DNA of 50,986 bases from AB-629-J13 sp964496365 (lineage in GTDB: Bacteria > Fidelibacterota > Marinisomatia > Marinisomatales > AB-629-J13). Each line of letters opens with the position of its first letter. Positions within the stretch are counted from its first letter, which is position 1. The notes under the pieces are model-generated. The model made no database searches, had not been told where the DNA came from, and was given only the letters and a program-made list of their open reading frames with translations. The DNA lies in NCBI GenBank assembly GCA_964496365.1, contig CAZBZK010000006.1, positions 1 to 50,986 on the forward strand. Reading direction: 5' to 3'. A program made the position numbers and the translations under genes. This document shows, piece after piece, positions 24,445 through 33,024 of the stretch.

Positions 24445-26643
24445 TTAATTTTGAATGAGTTCTATTGCTTTTTCGATAGATGTGGTTGGCAAACGGCAGG
24501 CAAAATCTTCGCAAATATAAATGGTGGGTTTATTGTTTTTCATAGAGTGATTTTCGGTCCATGAAGCGATTTTTGAGAGTGGATTTCTCCATTTGTTTGT
24601 ATCCTTAAAAATCATGACCCGTTGGGGTACGTAAAGTGATTGCAATGTTTTCAGTATATTTTTGGTTTCATTTTGATTGCTGTTTCCTACCACTACCATT
24701 TCTTTCGAACCATAGGCATCATACAAAAATCCCAAAATCATTGCTGTATATCCTGAAGGAACCCGTTCCATATCCTGTGAAAAAGCACGTAGTGTACTTT
24801 CCGCACATTCCGCCCAGTTTGAATCGCCGGTCATTCTGTATAAGCGATTCAACACCAAAACAGCAATGGAATTCCCCGATGGAATGGCTCCATCGTAACC
24901 GGTTTTGGATCGAACTATCAGCTTTTCCGATTGGTCACTTCCCAAGAAGAACCCACCATTGTCTTCATCGTAAAAATCTGTTTTCATGATCTCTGCCAGT
25001 TCTATTGCATGCTTCAAATAGATTGGATTAAATCCAGCTTCATACACGTTGAGAAGTCCCCAAATCATAAAAGCATAATCATCCAAATGGCCATTTAAAT
25101 TTGCATCGCCGTTTCTGTATCTTTTTAATAATCTGCCCTCAGAATTTCGTAAGGTATTCAAAACAAAGTCAACTGCTTTTTCTGCTACTTTCAAATAGAA
25201 TGGCTCATTTAAAACCGTTCCCCCTTTGGACAAAGCGGCAATCATTAAACCATTCCAATCGGTTAAAATCTTATCATCTTTCAAAGGATGAATCCTCTGT
25301 TTTCGTTCCTGCATTAACTTGACGATGGAATCATCGATAAATCCGTTAAGATTTTCTTCATTTAATCCCAATTTTTGGGCCAGGTTTTTGTAAGTCTCTT
25401 TTAAATGCAGTATATTTTTACCGTTAAACTGGCGTGTGGTTTCATCTCGAAAATTTCCCTTTTCCGTCAGGTTGAATGCACGAATGAATCGGTCGCCGTT
25501 TTGGTCGCCCAGGACTTGTTTTATTTCGTCAATGGTCCACAAATAAAAAAGGCCTTCTTCACCTTCACTATCCGCATCTTCAGCGGAGTAAAATCCGCCT
25601 TCCGGACTGGTCATATCCCTTAAAACGTAAGTAAAGATTTCCCGGATGGTTTTGGCATACAATTCATTATGGGTTGCTTGATAAGTTTCAATAAATGCTA
25701 AAGATAACATTGCCTGATCATAGAGCATTTTCTCAAAATGCGGAACCAACCACTTCTGATCGGTAGAATAACGATGAAACCCAAATCCAACATGATCCCA
25801 AATGCCTCCTCTACGCATATGTTTCAATGAATTCTCAACCATTTGGAGTGCGGTTTCATCCTTGGTTTTCTGATAGTATCTCAACAGAAAAATATAATCT
25901 TGCGGCGAGGGGAATTTAGGTGCATTTCCAAAACCACCAAATTCATGGTCGTATCGTTGTAAAAACTGTGTGAACCCATCATTGATGAGAGTTGAGTTTG
26001 GAAACTCACCCATTTTTTTTGAATTGGTTCGCTCTAAATAGTCCTTTATTTTAGAAATATTGCCTGTTAGTTTTTCTCTATCCTGCTCCCAATTTCTGGC
26101 GATAGCAGGAATCAATTGCATCATTCCGGGTCTGTTTCCTCTCCCTTCCTTTGGAAAATAAGTTCCGGCAAAAAATGGTTCTTTTTCCGGAGTCATGATG
26201 ATGGTGAGAGGCCAACCACCTCGTCCTGTCATGGCTTGACAGACGGACATATATACATGATCAATTTCTGGAAGTTCTTCCCGATCTACCTTTACAGAGA
26301 TAAAATATTGATTCATTAACTGTGCTACATCTTCATCTTCAAACGATTCATGTTCCATGACATGGCACCAGTGACAAGTTGAATAACCAATGGATAGAAA
26401 TACTGGACGATCTAGTGATTTTGCTTTTGCAAATGCTTCCTCTCCCCATGGATACCAATCCACAGGATTATTGGCATGCTGAAGAAGATATGGACTTTTT
26501 TCATGTGCCAGACGATTCATATTTTTATGTTCCTCTTGAATATTTGATTGTAAATTATTTGATGAAGCTGGTTTTGAGGTCTTCTCACATCCAACGATAA
26601 TCATTGCGAAGATTAGTAGTTGAGAAAATCGTTTACCATACAT
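24445..26643 (-). CDS. DUF255 thioredoxin-domain protein (YyaL/SSP411 type), predicted lipoprotein
   Basis: The 732-residue protein has the DUF255 architecture. An N-terminal thioredoxin-like domain contains the signature S-P-Y-L-L-Q-H-A-N-N-P-V-D-W (50-63) and S-T-C-H-W-C-H-V-M with Cys90 and Cys93. A long alpha/alpha-barrel of the glycosidase/epimerase type follows. Family function is unsettled. The N-terminus here is a clear lipoprotein signal: hydrophobic residues 8-17, then I-V-G-C with Cys19, and a Ser/Asn-rich tether. That places it in the periplasm, whereas many relatives appear cytosolic. The start is shared with a 48-bp divergent gap to the DUF885 gene. Confidence 0.88.
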   Translation of the reverse strand: MYGKRFSQLLIFAMIIVGCEKTSKPASSNNLQSNIQEEHKNMNRLAHEKSPYLLQHANNPVDWYPWGEEAFAKAKSLDRPVFLSIGYSTCHWCHVMEHESFEDEDVAQLMNQYFISVKVDREELPEIDHVYMSVCQAMTGRGGWPLTIIMTPEKEPFFAGTYFPKEGRGNRPGMMQLIPAIARNWEQDREKLTGNISKIKDYLERTNSKKMGEFPNSTLINDGFTQFLQRYDHEFGGFGNAPKFPSPQDYIFLLRYYQKTKDETALQMVENSLKHMRRGGIWDHVGFGFHRYSTDQKWLVPHFEKMLYDQAMLSLAFIETYQATHNELYAKTIREIFTYVLRDMTSPEGGFYSAEDADSEGEEGLFYLWTIDEIKQVLGDQNGDRFIRAFNLTEKGNFRDETTRQFNGKNILHLKETYKNLAQKLGLNEENLNGFIDDSIVKLMQERKQRIHPLKDDKILTDWNGLMIAALSKGGTVLNEPFYLKVAEKAVDFVLNTLRNSEGRLLKRYRNGDANLNGHLDDYAFMIWGLLNVYEAGFNPIYLKHAIELAEIMKTDFYDEDNGGFFLGSDQSEKLIVRSKTGYDGAIPSGNSIAVLVLNRLYRMTGDSNWAECAESTLRAFSQDMERVPSGYTAMILGFLYDAYGSKEMVVVGNSNQNETKNILKTLQSLYVPQRVMIFKDTNKWRNPLSKIASWTENHSMKNNKPTIYICEDFACRLPTTSIEKAIELIQN

Positions 26644-26691
26644 AGTTAAGGTTGGAATTTGGTGTATTTAGGGTTAACTTTACAATTCAAG

Positions 26692-28443
26692 ATGAAAATA
26701 TCTCCAGTCAAAACTATATCAATTACGGGATTAGTTGTTATCTTTTTTATTTTAATTATTATGCATAATAGTGATAAAAAAAAAATTGATAAAATAAGAG
26801 AATCTTTTTTAGAGTGGTATTTTCAATCCAACCCTGTTACCGCAACGTGGATTGGAATTCATACATATGATGACAAACTTCCTTCCAACAACACCGAGGA
26901 TTTTTTACAGGATTTAAGGACAACCCATTTAATTTTAAATGAATTAAAAAAGATCAATCCTGATTTATTGCCTGAAGATGATCAGGTTGATTATGATTTA
27001 ATGTCCCATTCATTGAGGGAAACTGTGTTCCATTTGAACGAAATAAAAAGTCATACATGGAACCCCATGGGACCCATTTGGACTTTGGGGTCGGGATATG
27101 AAACATTAATGAGTTATGATTTTGCTCCAAAAAAAGAACGTGCAATTAGTTTGAAGGGACGAATCAAAGCCACACCGAAATTCCTTAAAAATGCTGAAAC
27201 CATTCTAAATAAAATGCCAAAACCACATCTGGAAACAGCCATTAAACAATGCGATGGTCTTGTTCATGTTTTGGAAGAAGAATTACCGTTATTTTCTAAA
27301 GATCTGGAATCAGGACTATCTGAAAACCTACAAACATTGGGAATGGTAGCATCTGAATCAATTTTAAAATTTCAAAAATTTTTAAAGAAAAAATTGGAAA
27401 CGGGTCCTCATAGAGATTTTCGATTGGGAAAAAACCTGTACAGTCAATTACTTCCATTTACACTAAATGAAGGCATATCAGCCGAAGAAGTCATGACTCG
27501 GGCACAATCGGAGTTAAAATCGGTTCAATTTGATATGTTGGAATTAGCTATCCCTATATTTAAAAAATTCACGAAAAAAAATCCATCTATAGATTCTCAT
27601 TCCGAACAACTAAACGTAATAGAAACGGTTTTGGACTATATCGCAGATGACCATGTTTCACGTCATGAAGTAGTGGACAATGCACAAGCAACCATTGATG
27701 AATTAAATCAATTTATTATGGAAAAGGATTTATTGACACTTGACCCGTCCAAACCTCTAGAAATTCGAGAAACTCCGGAATATCAACGGGGATTTTCCAT
27801 TGCATCTCTCCAAGCACCGGGACCTTTGGAGGCTAATTTAAAAACATTTTACAATGTGTCACCGATTCCAGAAGACTGGAGCGATGAAAAAGCAGAATCT
27901 TTTTTACGAGAATACAATAAAATCTCGGTGAAAATATTATCCATTCATGAAGCACTACCCGGTCATTATGTGCAATTGTATTATTCAAATCAACATCCAT
28001 CTATCATTCGCTCTGTATTAGGAAGCGGAGTTATGGTGGAAGGATGGGCTCATTATGCAGAAGGGATGATGATTGATGAAGGATTCGGGGATGGTGATCC
28101 AAGATATAAATTGGTACAGATGAAATGGAAACTTAGAGGAATTGCCAATGCTATTATTGATCAGAAAATACATGCGGGAAATATGACAGAAGAAGAAGCT
28201 ATGGAGCTTATGGTTCATGAAACCTTTCAGGAAGAAGCAGAAGCGTCAGCTAAATGGAGGAGAGCTCAATTGTCGTTCGGTCAGCTATCCACTTATTTTG
28301 TGGGAAGTACACTCATGTGGGATTTAAAACATGATATTGAATCCGCCCGAGGAACTGATTTTGATTTAAAAGAATTCCATGAAGAATTATTATCTCACGG
28401 TTCCATTCCTATACGGCTATTAAGACGATTGATGCTGGATTGA
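26692..28443 (+). CDS. DUF885 family zinc peptidase-like protein
   Basis: Using the ATG at 26692 gives 583 residues beginning M-K-I-S-P-V-K with a signal-anchor helix (about 8-24). An in-frame GTG at 26659 would add 11 residues. The body matches DUF885 proteins, a metallopeptidase-like family. The zinc motif H-E-A-L-P-G-H is at 419-425, with a downstream G-W-A-H-Y-A-E-G-M glutamate segment. N-terminal features such as F-Q-S-N-P-V-T-A-T-W-I-G and Y-D-L also fit. It probably works in the periplasm on peptides. A sodium symporter gene starts 32 bp downstream, so product uptake is conceivable. Confidence 0.9.
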   Translation: MKISPVKTISITGLVVIFFILIIMHNSDKKKIDKIRESFLEWYFQSNPVTATWIGIHTYDDKLPSNNTEDFLQDLRTTHLILNELKKINPDLLPEDDQVDYDLMSHSLRETVFHLNEIKSHTWNPMGPIWTLGSGYETLMSYDFAPKKERAISLKGRIKATPKFLKNAETILNKMPKPHLETAIKQCDGLVHVLEEELPLFSKDLESGLSENLQTLGMVASESILKFQKFLKKKLETGPHRDFRLGKNLYSQLLPFTLNEGISAEEVMTRAQSELKSVQFDMLELAIPIFKKFTKKNPSIDSHSEQLNVIETVLDYIADDHVSRHEVVDNAQATIDELNQFIMEKDLLTLDPSKPLEIRETPEYQRGFSIASLQAPGPLEANLKTFYNVSPIPEDWSDEKAESFLREYNKISVKILSIHEALPGHYVQLYYSNQHPSIIRSVLGSGVMVEGWAHYAEGMMIDEGFGDGDPRYKLVQMKWKLRGIANAIIDQKIHAGNMTEEEAMELMVHETFQEEAEASAKWRRAQLSFGQLSTYFVGSTLMWDLKHDIESARGTDFDLKEFHEELLSHGSIPIRLLRRLMLD

Positions 28444-28475
28444 TCCAGTTGTAATATTCCTAAAGTCAATTATTT

Positions 28476-29909
28476 ATGATATACCTGATTACAATCGCCA
28501 TCTATTTATTTATTCTCATTGGAGTTGGTTTATACAAAGCAGGAAACATAAAAACTCAAGCAGATTTTGCTGTTGCAGGGAGAAGCTTAACTCCTTGGGT
28601 ATTGGTAGGAACCATGTTGGCAACCTGGATAGGGACTGGTTCTATTTTAGGAAATGCAGGGAAGACGTACGCTACGGGAATGGCTGCATTTATTCTTCCT
28701 ATAGGAAGTGTATTTGGAATTTTTCTATTGACAAAAATCGCAGGAAAGGTTCGCTCTTATGAAAAATTCACTGTACCGGAAATAATTGGAGACCGATATG
28801 GCACTACAGCTCGAATTCTGAGTGTCATTGCCCTGGTCATGGCATATATGGTAATCGTAAGTTATCAATACAATGCAGGTGGGGCAGTATTGCATACAAT
28901 TTTAGTAGATGAATCTGGTCAAAGTCTAATTAGTTTAGAATGGGCAACCATTGTCGCAGCGGTTTTTATTATTGCATACACCATGTTAGCAGGATTGTTC
29001 AGCGTGGCTTATACCGATGTGGGGAACGGAATAATCATGTCTTTATCCTTATTGATTGCGTTCCCAATATTATGGTTCAAAGCAGGAGGGATGTCTGGAA
29101 TGGATTCAGCTTTTCAATCCATGGGGAAACTGGATCACATGAATTTTTTTGGTGTCTATTCGTTTATGGACATCATCAATTTCTGTCTGCCGGGGTTTTT
29201 ACTTGTGTTGGGAGATGCAAATATGTATCAGCGATTCTTTGCAAGTAAGGATGCAAAAGGAGCTGCCCAAGCAACCAAAATATTAATTATTGCTGTTTTA
29301 GTGATTGAGCTTTTGATCATTGCAACGGCTTGGGTGAGTTCTAGTATGATCCCCGATGCAGAAGTAGGTAAGCATGTACTCATTTATTCTGCTCATAGGT
29401 TTTTACCTCCATTCATCGGGGCAATCATGATGACAACCATTGTGGGAATCATTATTTCTACTGCAGATTCTTACTTGCTTGTTCCCGCCACTACACTCAT
29501 GCGGGATATTTATCAAAAACACATGTACTCGAATGTGAACGAAAGAAAGATTGTTTTTTTGAGCCGAATTCTCGTCCTTGTTTTAGGAATTATTGCTTAT
29601 TTGGTTTCCGTTGGTTTTTCAAAATCTGAGGGATTTTTTGAACGAGCCTTGTATGCCTACACCATCTATGGAGCAGCCATAACCCCTTCTCTGGTGGCAG
29701 CATTATTCTGGAAAAATGTTTCCAAAATGGGAGCAATCCTTTCCATCTCCACCGGAACTATAACAACGCTTTTATGGAAAGAATCTACCTTTATACAAAA
29801 GATTATTCCGGTAGCATTTTATGGTAATGTAGAAGAAGTATTACCTGCGATTACCATTTCCATTTTTGCATTGGTTTTGGGAAGCTGGTTTTTTCCTGAT
29901 TCAGATTGA
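28476..29909 (+). CDS. Sodium:solute symporter family protein
   Basis: This polytopic membrane protein of 477 residues has about 13 helices and belongs to the SSS family (like PutP/PanF). Visible marks are A-G-R-S-L-T-P-W-V-L-V-G-T-M-L-A-T-W-I-G-T-G-S-I-L-G in the first helices and the later conserved T-I-V-G-I-I-I-S-T-A-D-S-Y-L-L sodium-site segment. The substrate is not evident. It follows the DUF885 peptidase gene closely, so an amino acid or small peptide product is a plausible cargo, but this is inference. Confidence 0.92.
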   Translation: MIYLITIAIYLFILIGVGLYKAGNIKTQADFAVAGRSLTPWVLVGTMLATWIGTGSILGNAGKTYATGMAAFILPIGSVFGIFLLTKIAGKVRSYEKFTVPEIIGDRYGTTARILSVIALVMAYMVIVSYQYNAGGAVLHTILVDESGQSLISLEWATIVAAVFIIAYTMLAGLFSVAYTDVGNGIIMSLSLLIAFPILWFKAGGMSGMDSAFQSMGKLDHMNFFGVYSFMDIINFCLPGFLLVLGDANMYQRFFASKDAKGAAQATKILIIAVLVIELLIIATAWVSSSMIPDAEVGKHVLIYSAHRFLPPFIGAIMMTTIVGIIISTADSYLLVPATTLMRDIYQKHMYSNVNERKIVFLSRILVLVLGIIAYLVSVGFSKSEGFFERALYAYTIYGAAITPSLVAALFWKNVSKMGAILSISTGTITTLLWKESTFIQKIIPVAFYGNVEEVLPAITISIFALVLGSWFFPDSD

Positions 29910-29925
29910 TGTGATGTAGATCACA
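29910..29925. promoter_or_regulatory. CRP-type palindrome TGTGA-N6-TCACA
   Basis: The sequence TGTGATGTAGATCACA is an exact match to the TGTGA-N6-TCACA core recognised by CRP-family regulators. It starts at the last base of the symporter stop codon and lies 157 nt upstream of the ATG of the threonine dehydratase-like gene. The downstream leader also holds a small hairpin (TTGGG/CCCAA near 29962-29980). No CRP homologue gene is in the window. Confidence 0.5.
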
Positions 29926-30082
29926 ATAATCATTCTAATGAAAAATCGATCTGAAATATATTTTTGGGATAACCCCCAATATATTCATAGAATACATCAA
30001 ATCAATAACCACGATATTTTAGGCGGGGATTTGAAGGAAACTAAACATGCAGGGGTGTTATCACTTTTTTGGGAGGATAATT

Positions 30083-31030
30083 ATGTATAATGAACCAAAT
30101 TTTCAGGATATAAAACGGGCATCCAAACGAATCGATTCATTTATCCATAAAACACCAATTTTAACAAACCAGTCTGTTAATTCGATAGTTGACGGGAATG
30201 TATTTTTCAAATGTGAGAATTTTCAGAAAACCGGATCATTTAAAATGCGAGGCTCTTCCAATGCGGTTTTATCTTTATCTGAGAATGAATTGAAAAATGG
30301 GGTTGTTACCGTATCATCTGGTAATCATGGTGCGGCACTAGCTCATTCAGCATCTTTAAATGGAGTTAAATCTTATGTGGTTACTCCAAATTCCACCAAT
30401 CCAATTAAAATCCAAGCCATGAGATATTATGGAGCAGAGATAATATTTTGTGAATCTACCATTGATAGCAGAGAATCAACATTTCAAAAAATTCAAAATG
30501 AAACCGGAGCAATCCCAATCCATCCATTCAACGATTATAAGGTCATTACTGGAGCTGGTACGGTTGCATTAGAATTCATCAATGAAGTAAAAACCTTAGA
30601 TATTATTGTAGTTCCAATCGGTGGCGGCGGGCTTATCAGCGGAATTGGTGTTGTGGTATCTCATTTACTTCCAACAGCAACATTAGTTGGAGTGGAGCCA
30701 GAATGTGCAGACTATGGGCGAAGATCTTTACATGCAAAAAATATCGTTCCTTCCGAGTATCCCAACACCTTGGCGGATGGTTTACGATCAACCTTAGGTG
30801 AAAAACCTTTTTTAATGATTCAAAAATTTGTAAGTGAAATATTAACGGTTTCAGAAGATGAAATTATGGAGTCCATGCGATTTATGTGGGAAAGAATGAA
30901 AATAATTATCGAACCATCATCTGCCGTAACATTAGCCGCAATGATAAAGAGTAAGGAAAAATTTCATAATAAAAAAATTGGTGTTATTATTTCCGGGGGC
31001 AATGTGGATTTATCTAAACTAAACTTGTAG
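30083..31030 (+). CDS. Threonine dehydratase / serine racemase-type PLP enzyme
   Basis: This fold-type II PLP enzyme is close in length (315 residues) to catabolic threonine dehydratases and serine racemases, and lacks the ACT regulatory domain of IlvA. The start is set by a GGGAGGA site in front of the ATG at 30083; an upstream ATG at 30047 has none. The PLP lysine is K54 in K-T-G-S-F-K-M-R-G. The substrate loop S-S-G-N-H-G is at 78-83 and the phosphate loop is I-G-G-G-G-L-I. The C-terminus has V-I-I-S-G-G-N-V-D. The probable reaction is deamination of L-threonine to 2-oxobutyrate or L-serine to pyruvate. A CRP-type site upstream would fit a catabolic role. Confidence 0.88.
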   Translation: MYNEPNFQDIKRASKRIDSFIHKTPILTNQSVNSIVDGNVFFKCENFQKTGSFKMRGSSNAVLSLSENELKNGVVTVSSGNHGAALAHSASLNGVKSYVVTPNSTNPIKIQAMRYYGAEIIFCESTIDSRESTFQKIQNETGAIPIHPFNDYKVITGAGTVALEFINEVKTLDIIVVPIGGGGLISGIGVVVSHLLPTATLVGVEPECADYGRRSLHAKNIVPSEYPNTLADGLRSTLGEKPFLMIQKFVSEILTVSEDEIMESMRFMWERMKIIIEPSSAVTLAAMIKSKEKFHNKKIGVIISGGNVDLSKLNL

Positions 31031-31043
31031 TCATTTTGTATAA

Positions 31044-32936
31044 ATGAATCAAATGAAAAACATACCATTATTCTTTTTATCGATTTCACTTTTGGTTTCT
31101 CAGCGGAATTCTGTACCTATTAATATCGATGGGCAATTTGAGGATTGGAATCCTGTTCTCTATATCAGTGATGATAATTCTGAATCTTATGACGATGAGG
31201 ACTTTTATCGACTTCGTATTGCCAACGATGACAATTTTTTATTTATAGAACTTGAATTTAGACAGAATGAAATTCTTATGCAGGACTGGAATGATATTCA
31301 TCTTTTCATTGATGTAGATGCAAATTCTGAAACCGGGCTTCCCATTCACGGAATTGGAGCTGAATTGGATTGGTGTTTTGGGTGTAGAAGTGGTCAGTAT
31401 TACTTTATGGACGAATTCACAAACATTTATCAAAATGATTTGACCCTGAGGATTGCTCCAACGATTACAGGTCAAAAATTTGAATTCGCACTTTCCAGAT
31501 CCAGTAACGTCCTAACCATGGATGGAACCCAAATACCCACATCCATTAAAATTGTATTAAAGGGCAGTGGGGTGAATGGAGATATGTTCCCAAATCAACC
31601 GGGAGGAATTGACTATGAGTTTGATTCAACACCCGTTCCCCCGCCGGAAGCCATTTCTCTGGGAAAAAATGATAGTGATCATGTACGGATTCTCTCCTAC
31701 AACGTATGGAGTGATGGATTATTTAATCCGGGGAGACAACCGAGATTCGAACGAATCATTAAGGCACTGGAGCCGGATATCATGGGATTCCAGGAAGCCT
31801 ATGATGACAACGATATCGAAACACTGTTTGAAGATTGGCTTCCGGGGGTGAACTGGTATGTGAGCAATGAATGGAATGGGAATTACGTTGTGTCTCGATA
31901 TCCTATTTTATACCAAGGAAATCATTCGTGGAAATCCATGGGGGTTTTACTGGATACGGAAGCAGATTTGGGCACACTACTGTTTTTTATTAATTCGCAT
32001 TTTAGCTGTTGTGGTTCCAATGATAATCGTCAGGAACAGGTGGACGAACTCATGGGATTTTTACGAGATTTGAAAAATGGATCGGGACCCTTTACATTGG
32101 AATATGGCACACCTATAGTACACGTTGGAGATTTTAATTTGGTGGGATACCGCCAACAACTTGAAACCTTGACCCATGGTGATATTGTGGATGAAGTATC
32201 TTATGGAAGTGATTTTTATCCAGATTGGGATGACTCTCCTTTGACGGATTTATTTTCACGTCACACCCATACTCGGATGGGATACACATGGAGACATGAC
32301 GGCAGTGAGTATAATCCCGGGAAGCTTGATTACATTCTTTACACGGACTGGGTGCTTGAACCTGAAAACCATTTTGTGCTAAACACGATGGCAATGACAG
32401 AGGAGGATTTATTTCTTTTTGGATTGGAATTAGAAGACACCAATATCGCTTCAGATCATCTCCCACGAATTATGGATATCAATGAAACCATCATACAGAC
32501 GTCCCTTACGGTTCACATTTCAGCGGGATGGAATATGGTTGGGTTGCCTTTGAATGTGCTTGACAACCATTATCTAACCCTTTTCCCAACGGCAACCGAA
32601 GGATCTTTATTCAATTTTAATCTAACTTATCTGCCCTTGTTGAGTATGTTTACCGGAGAAGGATATTGGCTTCATTTTCAGAATGGGGGTGAAACAACCA
32701 TTTTCGGAAATGAATTGAGTGAGTTAACCATTCAAATTCTCGATGGATGGAACTTGATTTCAGGAATTACATCACCTATTCACATAAGTGATATTGATGA
32801 TCCGGAGGGGCTTATTCTAATTGAAAGTTGGTTTCATTTTCAAGATGGACTTTATAACAATGTTGATACAATATTGCCGGGGAAGTCTTACTGGATTTAT
32901 TCTACTGGAGTTGGAGTTGTGGGTTTAACGAATTGA
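31044..32936 (+). CDS. Secreted endonuclease/exonuclease/phosphatase-family protein with paired GWN module
   Basis: The 630-residue protein starts with a signal peptide (about 1-20). Residues 22 to about 190 resemble a CBM9/DOMON-type sandwich (I-D-G-Q-F-E-D-W). The EEP catalytic domain spans about 213-475, with the active-site series Y-N-V-W (219-222), Q-E-A-Y (E251), G-D-F-N (362-365) and S-D-H (470-472), plus an N-S-H-F segment. It should therefore cleave a phosphoester, such as a nucleic acid or phospholipid head group. The C-terminal 150 residues carry two G-W-N segments (near 495 and 568), each followed by a G-x-x-Y-W motif. This is the same module as in the next gene. Location is outside the cytoplasm. 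Confidence 0.88.
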   Translation: MNQMKNIPLFFLSISLLVSQRNSVPINIDGQFEDWNPVLYISDDNSESYDDEDFYRLRIANDDNFLFIELEFRQNEILMQDWNDIHLFIDVDANSETGLPIHGIGAELDWCFGCRSGQYYFMDEFTNIYQNDLTLRIAPTITGQKFEFALSRSSNVLTMDGTQIPTSIKIVLKGSGVNGDMFPNQPGGIDYEFDSTPVPPPEAISLGKNDSDHVRILSYNVWSDGLFNPGRQPRFERIIKALEPDIMGFQEAYDDNDIETLFEDWLPGVNWYVSNEWNGNYVVSRYPILYQGNHSWKSMGVLLDTEADLGTLLFFINSHFSCCGSNDNRQEQVDELMGFLRDLKNGSGPFTLEYGTPIVHVGDFNLVGYRQQLETLTHGDIVDEVSYGSDFYPDWDDSPLTDLFSRHTHTRMGYTWRHDGSEYNPGKLDYILYTDWVLEPENHFVLNTMAMTEEDLFLFGLELEDTNIASDHLPRIMDINETIIQTSLTVHISAGWNMVGLPLNVLDNHYLTLFPTATEGSLFNFNLTYLPLLSMFTGEGYWLHFQNGGETTIFGNELSELTIQILDGWNLISGITSPIHISDIDDPEGLILIESWFHFQDGLYNNVDTILPGKSYWIYSTGVGVVGLTN

Positions 32937-33024
32937 TATTTCCCTTTAATTACTTTACCCATTATTTGATGGAATATTTTTCTCTATTTACAAGTCTAAT
33001 TCGTACGAGTAGGAATCAATTGTG

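Noticed and set aside
27654..27663. TGTTTCACGT resembling half of a parS site
   Set aside because: The other half (CATGAAG) does not complete the palindrome, it lies inside the DUF885 coding region, and it is 15 kb from parB.
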